This document shows, piece by piece, positions 48,861 to 64,000 of a DNA stretch of 64,000 nucleotides; the stretch's first letter is position 1; each line of letters starts with the position of its first letter. A model generated the notes under the pieces. That model ran no database searches. It was not told where the DNA came from and worked only from the letters and a program-made list of their open reading frames with translations. The DNA is from Trifolium pratense. Lineage: Eukaryota > Streptophyta > Magnoliopsida > Fabales > Fabaceae. The stretch is from NCBI RefSeq assembly GCF_020283565.1, contig NC_060059.1:36014338-36078337 (forward strand). Reading direction: 5' to 3'. A program made the position numbers and the translations under genes.

Positions 48861-50800
48861 ATGTTCCCAAAAACAATTGTTTGCATCCACTCTGTTTTAA
48901 TAAACACTTGTTCTTATGTAATGCTTCATTTGTCAATATATTTCCCCTGTTGTGTTCTACATAGAATGTTATAGAAAGCTTCCCCTTCATTTGAAGTCTC
49001 TAATATATAATAATAATAATGTTAAAATCTCATTCTACTCTAAGCCTATCTATATGGTAACTTAACATATGTTTTATTATACATGATAAATGGTGTGCTA
49101 TTTATTCTTCATGCTTAGTAGAATGGACAACTATTTTAATGTTTTGAAGCTTAAAACCATTTTCATTCCAAGATAAACGATTCAATTAGGCTTGCATAAT
49201 AAATCTTTTCATGTTGGAGTAAATTCATTCACAAAATCTTCATCCAGCATGAACTAGCTAGTAGCGTAAACGAGTCAAATCAATGCAAATACATTTTGGC
49301 TTCCATTTTCTGTGTGAAAAAAAAATGAAATTTTCTAGTTTAACTTATTTATTTAAATGGGTCTAATTTAAAGCATGTGTTTACCTTGTTAAGAAAAAGT
49401 AAAGCTTGAGTATAACTTGTTTAATTAGCTTAACCATTCAAAATTTTGGCTTAAATACGCTTCCAATTTCAGGGCAGTTTGGACATATTGTCGGAAAAGG
49501 ATCGTCTCCGGTGAAGTTTTTTATCCAGTGTACCTGACCATTCATTTTTTCTTTGTTTGCTGATATTTAAATTAAAAATGACTTTTAAGGGTTGATATGG
49601 TCACCGTAGGGAATCCAGTGAAAATCCCACCGGAGACAACCTGTTCCCAGTAGATGTTGAGCTACTAAACTAAGAAATCCATAAAATGAAAGATAGTTTG
49701 ATTGATTATGTGCGTTGAAATCCATAAACACTAGTCCTACTGGCCAAAATGACATAACCTACGGAAATTAGCCTTGTAAGTGGCTAGTGCCCCACGATTT
49801 GGCTTGAGTCCTCTGTTTCACTGCATATTCCACTGATCAGTGCTCTTAGTTTTCTTCGGTTAATGGTGCTAGCTATATAATCATGGAACATAAGTAAATT
49901 GTCAAGTACTACTATTGATTTTTTATTAAGTCTAGTAGCTATATGACCTTCGTAGACTTGAGAAAGATTCGATTAATTCGTATTCAACTACATTTGCACT
50001 TGTCTACCCTTGTATTGGTTGAGGGAAATTTGCTTGTCCCTAAATCGTTTGTCACAATTCGTTATCTTTTATGGGTAGGTCATCCAATCTGATAAATTTG
50101 TGGATTTATTATAAGGAGTGAACCACGTCATTTTGTACTAGTCAGTCATGTAGAAGATTGACTTGACTTAGACTTTGTTTGCGTAGCAATTTCCATTGTG
50201 AATAAAATCCAAAATCTTGCCGTGTGATTAGAAACCACACAACCTACTTTGAGTGAGACTAAACGACCTAGGAATAACAATCAATACCCAAACATGCTTA
50301 TTTCTTTTAGTGGGTCCGGTGGTGATTGACGCTGAACTTGGTAGGGAGAGCCACAATTCGATCATTTGCAACTGCGATCGGGAGGAGGCTGAAATCACTT
50401 GATGCCAGAATTAAATCTGAACCAGATTAGATAGTCAAATACCGGATATTCATGGTGAAAACCAAAAAAAAAAAAAAGTAGTGATCCTCTCTATTTCCCC
50501 AAAGAATTGGATAAATACAATTACTAAAGTTTTTCCTTCAAAAAAAAAATTATTAAAATTTTTGTGTATAAATATTCAAATAATCTGAATAACTTTCAAA
50601 AGATGTACATTTATATCTTAAATTTACTTTTTTTTTTACAAAATATCATAAATTTCAAATAATGTTAAATGTTAATAATTTTCAAAAGATGTTCTTCCTT
50701 TCTGTTGAATTGGTACAACTTGGAGTTCTATTATTCTACTATTACTATTAAATAAACGCCGTCTCGGTCAGGCAAGCCATCTATCTAGAAGACGACTGGT
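48861..50800. other. 3' flank of gene I, no gene seen
   Basis: The first roughly 150 bp match the 3' flank of gene K at the window end (for example 'atatttcccctgttgtgttc'). A small inverted repeat spans about 49497-49655 (ggatcgtctccggtg … caccggagacaacct), likely a short MITE. The end (50700-50800) shares sequence with the flank at 40060-40300. No coding exon. Confidence 0.5.
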
Positions 50801-52075
50801 GTAGTTTTTTTTTTGACAAGCGATGACTTGTGTAGTTGACTTGACTCATAAAATAATAATATATCAAGCAAGTTTAAATAATTCTCCTTTACTAAAATAT
50901 GAAATAAAAAATAACAATGTATGAAATAGTTCGGAGAATAAAAAAAGAACAAAGAGGAAATTGTGAAATTGCCAAGAAGATGAGAATGTTGAACGCTTTA
51001 GTTTAAAATATCATCTTCAATGAATCAATGTGTCTCGTTAGAATAGAAAATATTATATTATTATTTGTTGAGAAAATATCTCTATAATTTGTTTTGTTTA
51101 TTTTTAGCCCAAGGGATGTAGTTTTTTTTTGGACAAGCGATGACTTGTGTAGTTGACTTGACTCATAAAATAATAATATATCAAGCAAGTTTAAATAATT
51201 CTCCTTTACTAAAATATGAAATAAAAAATAATAATGTATGAAATAGTTCGGAGAACAAAAAAAGAACAAAGAGGAAATTGTGAAATTGCCAAGAAGATGA
51301 GAATGTTGAACGCTTTAGTTTAAAATATCATCTTCAATGAATCAATGTGTCCCGTTAGAATAGAAAATATTATATTATTATTTGTTGAGAAAATATCTCT
51401 ATAATTTGGTTTGTTTATTTTTAGCCCAAGGGATTTAGTTTTTTTTGGACAAGCGATGACTTGTGTAGTTGACTTGACTCATAAAATAATAATATATCAA
51501 GCAAGTTTAAATAATTCTCCTTTACTAAAATATGAAATAAAAAATAATAATGTATGAAATAGTTCGGAGAATAAAAAAAGAACAAAGAGGAAATTGTGAA
51601 ATTGCCAAGAAGATGAGAATGTTGAACGCTTTAGTTTAAAATATCATCTTCAATGAATCAATGTGTCCCGTTAGAATAGAAAATATTATATTATTATTTG
51701 TTGAGAAAATATCTCTATAATTTGGTTTGTTTATTTTTAGCCCAAGGGATTTAGTTTTTTTTGGACAAGCGATGACTTGTGTAGTTGACTTGACTCATAA
51801 AATAATAATATATCAAGCAAGTTTAAATAATTCTCCTTTACTAAAATATGAAATAAAAAATAATAATGTATGAAATAGTTCGGAGAATAAAAAAAGAACA
51901 AAGAGGAAATTGTGAAATTGCCAAGAAGATGAGAATGTTGAACGCTTTAGTTTAAAATATCATCTTCAATGAATCAATGTGTCCCGTTAGAATAGAAAAT
52001 ATTATATTATTATTTGTTGAGAAAATATCTCTATAATTTGGTTTGTTTATTTTTAGCCCAAGAGATTTAGTTTAG
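50801..52075. repeat. Tandem array, four units of about 316 bp
   Basis: The landmark 'cgatgacttgtgtagttgac' occurs at 50821, 51138, 51454 and 51770, giving periods of 317, 316 and 316. The units are nearly identical, differing mainly in the T-run length and a few bases (tgtctcgtt or tgtcccgtt; gggatgta, gggattta or agagattta). Each unit is AT-rich and non-coding. The array ends about 230 bp from the stop codon of gene J. The phrase 'acttgtgtagttgac' also occurs singly in the flank at 40241, so the unit appears to have grown from native 3'-flank sequence. Confidence 0.95.
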
Positions 52076-52303
52076 ATTTAAATATATTCACTTGGTTATA
52101 AATACCAAAGTAGTCATACTATTTTATTATGTAAATAACGTAATTAGGTAATTGACATATTATCAATAATATTTATCTTCTTCCTTATTATTTTCTCATG
52201 TTCTTTCAACTAAATACCTTAAATTCAACAAGGACAAATACAAATAAGACAATTTATTTTTTGGGATACAGAAATAAGACAATTTAGATTGAAGTAACTT
52301 CAT

Positions 52304-54229
52304 TTATTCTTGAATCACTTCCATTTTGAAAGTACTTCTTGCCAAATGGTATTGATCATTAGTTGTCATCGAAGTCGTCGAGTGAAAAGGATTAGGAGGC
52401 ACAATTAACTGGATGTCCTCTCTTGTTTCCAACATTTGCACAACATTTTTTATCGATGGGCGGTTTATAGGTTGCCATTGAATGCACCAAAGTCCAACAA
52501 TTGCAAGTTTCTTTGCAATTTTAACATCACTTTCATCCTCAATATGAATATGTACATCACCTTCCAATAAGTTATGGATCCATTCTGGATATAACACGTT
52601 AAAAGTTTCTGCAGACGATGACATGTCTACATTCTTTCTCCCTCCAACCATTTCTAGAACCAACATTCCATAACTGTAAATATCTGATTTAAGTGACACA
52701 TTCCCAAAATTTCTTGATAGAACTTCTGGTGCCATGTATCCCAATGTTCCCTTAGCAGCCGTCATGGAAACAACACTAAGATTCTTTGAACATAATTTGG
52801 CCAGACCGAAATCTGAGATTTTTGGAGTGAATGAGTCATCTAGCAAAACATTGTGAGGGTTGATGTCAAAGTGAATGATTGGGTTGTTACAACCTTGATG
52901 AAGATACTCGATTCCTTTGGCAATACCAATGGCAATTTGTTGTAGCTTCGTCCACCCCATGAAATGGTCTTTGTTATCGGGTGAAAATATGAAACTTTGT
53001 AGCGAACCATTTGAAAACAAATTGTAGACAAGAGCACGGTGAACTCCATCTGCACAAAATCCAAGCAAGCGAACAACATTGATGTGGTGAATTTTGCCCA
53101 TAATTCCCACTTCATTGATGAACTCTTTACCTTCTCCCGATGTATTGTTGAGAATTTTAACAGCCACAAGTATCTCACTTGAGAGCTGTCCTTTAAACAC
53201 AGTTCCATGAGCTCCTTCTCCAAGTTTTTCCTTAAATCCATTCGTAATTCTTTTTATATCAGCATAGGAAAATCTAGTGGGCTTCTGTGCTCTATAATCC
53301 TCTAAGAACTTATCAACTCTAACTTGATCCTCTTCTTTCTTTCTAAAATACAGATGTATCTTAAATAATGCAATGAGAACCAGACCCATAAGAATTGAAC
53401 CTAGAAAAACATATCAACTGTCAAATATAATTTTCTTCAATTCCAACATAAAACAACAAAGAAAAACATACAAGAAACAAGTCTAACCTGTTGAGGCGTA
53501 TATAAGTGATTTTGGAATTTGAATTGTTTTCCTTTTGTTGTTGCAATCAAAACATTCTGTGTCTCCTTTTGTGTCGTTGTTCTTCCATTTGCATTTCATG
53601 CCTTTCGCTTCGCACTCTGTACAATTTTGTTTAGGCCAACTTAGAGTGAGTAAATTATATTTCAGGTCGTGTAGGGTGGTTGACACGTCAAACATCTTGG
53701 TACACGATGCAAGGTCCAAATCGAGAACACTGTCGTAGGAATGAGAAACATATATTGGACAAGTGATTATATCTTGAGACTCATCGGATATTTGATAAAC
53801 ATTTCTCAAGTGATGTTTCCTAACTGAAGAACAATTGAAGAAAGATAATTTTGTTGTTTCTGATTCTGAATAAAATCGGTAAGGTAGAAATGATGAATTG
53901 TTAAGTGTCAGAAACGTTTTGGCAATGCAATTATCCAGGTCTGATATTAAAATTCTGTTTGATTCGTAGTCTATGCCATAGACAAGGAATTTGATAGGAC
54001 CTGAAGTGGTTGAGAGCACCATCATGGTTCTCTTGTTTTCAGTACAATATAGGCAAAACTCAGGATAAACACATCGATCTTGTGATTCCTTAACAAGTTG
54101 GAAGGGGAATCGAATATTAAACAGGTTGTAAGGTCCACACGATGATTCTCTGCACTCGTTGTGACCATGGATGCTATTGATAAGCTGGAGAAGAATCAGT
54201 AGCCTGATCAAACTATTTGTTCCTGCCAT
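52304..54229 (-). CDS. Gene J: LRK10-like receptor kinase, short class
   Basis: Two exons, 53488-54229 and 52304-53400, phase 1, 1839 nt, 612 residues. Signal peptide MAGTNSLIRLLILLQLINSI. Ectodomain: CRESSCGPYN, FPFQL, YPEFCLYC, NSSFLPYRFYSESE, SQDIITCPIY, SCTKMFDV and CTECEAKGMKCKW…CFDC. One membrane span (ILMGLVLIALFKIHLYF). Kinase: GEGAHGTV, VAVK, HFDINPHN with Asn for the loop Lys (codon 52859-52861), DFGLAKLC, APE. Very close to gene H in the kinase exon, the intron and the acceptor. Divergent partner of K across 591 bp; its 3' side faces the tandem array. Confidence 0.92.
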
Positions 54230-54820
54230 CCAAAAATATATGCAAAGTTTAATTTGTTCAACAAAAGAAAGAAAGAAAAATAAGAACCAAACTCTGTGCT
54301 GTTTACAGATTCAAATCCAAGCCTGATCTGTCAATTTGACTAAAAATAAAAACAAAAGAAAGTGATTAGAATTAACCAAACTCTGTGCTCCTTATAATAT
54401 ACGTTTGACACAGTTATTCTTTGTAACTGTACTTGTGAAAGAGCAGCATGAAATTAACCATATCATTTTTTGAAAATAACCAATAAAATAAAATACCAAT
54501 ATTCGTGATTACACCTCAGTTGAAAGGAACATAACATTGCAATAAACAAGGGTCAGAGGTCAAACACAACGCAATTTTCCATTTATTTATTTTAAGAGTG
54601 ATGAAATTCTGACCACCGGACTATTTGACCAGAAAGAAAAGGGAAGAAAAAAAAAAAAAAACAGCGCCGGTCAACACTAATCCCTATACAATAAGTAGAA
54701 GAAGGAATAGCTGAGGTATGAACATAAGAAACACAAGTTCATATGAGAACATAAGTAGATGTTCAACAAAGAAAAAAAGTTTCTGAGATTTTTTTACCAA
54801 TCAAAAACAGTTTCATTGCT
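54230..54820. promoter_or_regulatory. Divergent promoter region of pair J/K
   Basis: 591 bp between start codons. The J-proximal side has 'aaccaaactctgtgct' twice (about 54288 and 54376), the second followed by a TATA-like 'tattataagg' on the minus strand and 'gtttgacac'. Related sequence is found in the F/G spacer at about 32856. No strong TATA on the K side. Confidence 0.55.
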
Positions 54821-63756
<8,936 letters not shown>

Positions 63757-64000
63757 ATGTTCACAAAATCAATTGTCTGCATCGACTTTATCTTAATAAA
63801 CACTTGTTCTTATGCTTCATTTGTCAATATATTTCCCCTGTTGTGTTCTACATAGAATGTTAGAGAAAGCTTCCCCTTCATTTGAAGTCCCTAATATGTA
63901 ATAATGTTAAAATCTAATTCTATTACTCTAAGCCTATATTATATGGTAACATGTTTTATTATACATGATGTTGGGTTTTTGTATGATTGGCTACATTTTG
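63757..64000. other. 3' flank of gene K
   Basis: Nearly identical in order to the 3' flank of gene I (48861-49090): 'taataaacacttgttcttat', 'tttcccctgttgtgttctac', 'agaaagcttccccttcattt'. The duplicated unit therefore extends past the stop codon to the window edge. Confidence 0.75.

Noticed and set aside
51003..51269. 88-codon minus-strand frame
   Set aside because: Lies across two units of the 316-bp tandem array, is AT-driven and has no domain.

Overview
This is an intron-bearing, AT-rich plant nuclear window. The gene families, the dispersed repeats and the transposon types point to a legume, probably Medicago or a close relative; that is inference, since no search was run. Most of the DNA is intergenic and filled with DNA-transposon derivatives (MULE-like foldbacks with 9-bp target duplications, hAT elements with 8-bp duplications, Stowaway-like MITEs, Helitron 3' ends, a CACTA end), LINE relics, tRNA-derived SINE-like pieces and (TA)n tracts.

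Left part (1-23.6 kb): AT-rich repeats up to about 8.7 kb, then a four-exon 2-oxoglutarate/Fe(II) dioxygenase gene on the minus strand (8701-11933), another repeat-rich stretch, and an intact single-exon gene for the mitochondrial succinate dehydrogenase assembly factor SDHAF4 on the minus strand (20580-20930). A possible orphan first exon lies at 22193-22306.

Right part (23.6-63.8 kb): a cluster of eight receptor-like kinase genes of the LRK10-like / Lr10 rust-resistance-kinase type (GUB_WAK ectodomain, one membrane span, cytoplasmic kinase). I rebuilt all eight gene models from splice sites, and every junction keeps frame. They fall into two classes. Long-class genes (D, G, I, K in the entries) have four exons, a Cys-rich N-terminal ectodomain and the kinase loop HFDIKPHN. 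Short-class genes (E, F, H, J) have two exons and the loop HFDINPHN, so the catalytic-loop Lys is Asn in all four. The eight genes form four head-to-head pairs, each with one long and one short gene: D(-)/E(+), F(-)/G(+), H(-)/I(+), J(-)/K(+). Start-to-start spacers are about 450 to 590 bp in three pairs. The F/G spacer is 1.8 kb and holds a broken copy of a long-class first exon plus a duplicated promoter.

The repeated arrangement of a kinase with an intact loop beside a kinase with an altered loop, fired from a shared divergent promoter, is the most interesting feature. It suggests co-expressed partner receptors, by analogy with paired immune receptors. Gene K looks mosaic: its first exon resembles that of G, while its kinase exon is almost identical to that of I. 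Between the convergent 3' ends of I and J is a tandem array of four near-identical 316-bp units. Gene K carries a 4.7-kb intron packed with transposons.
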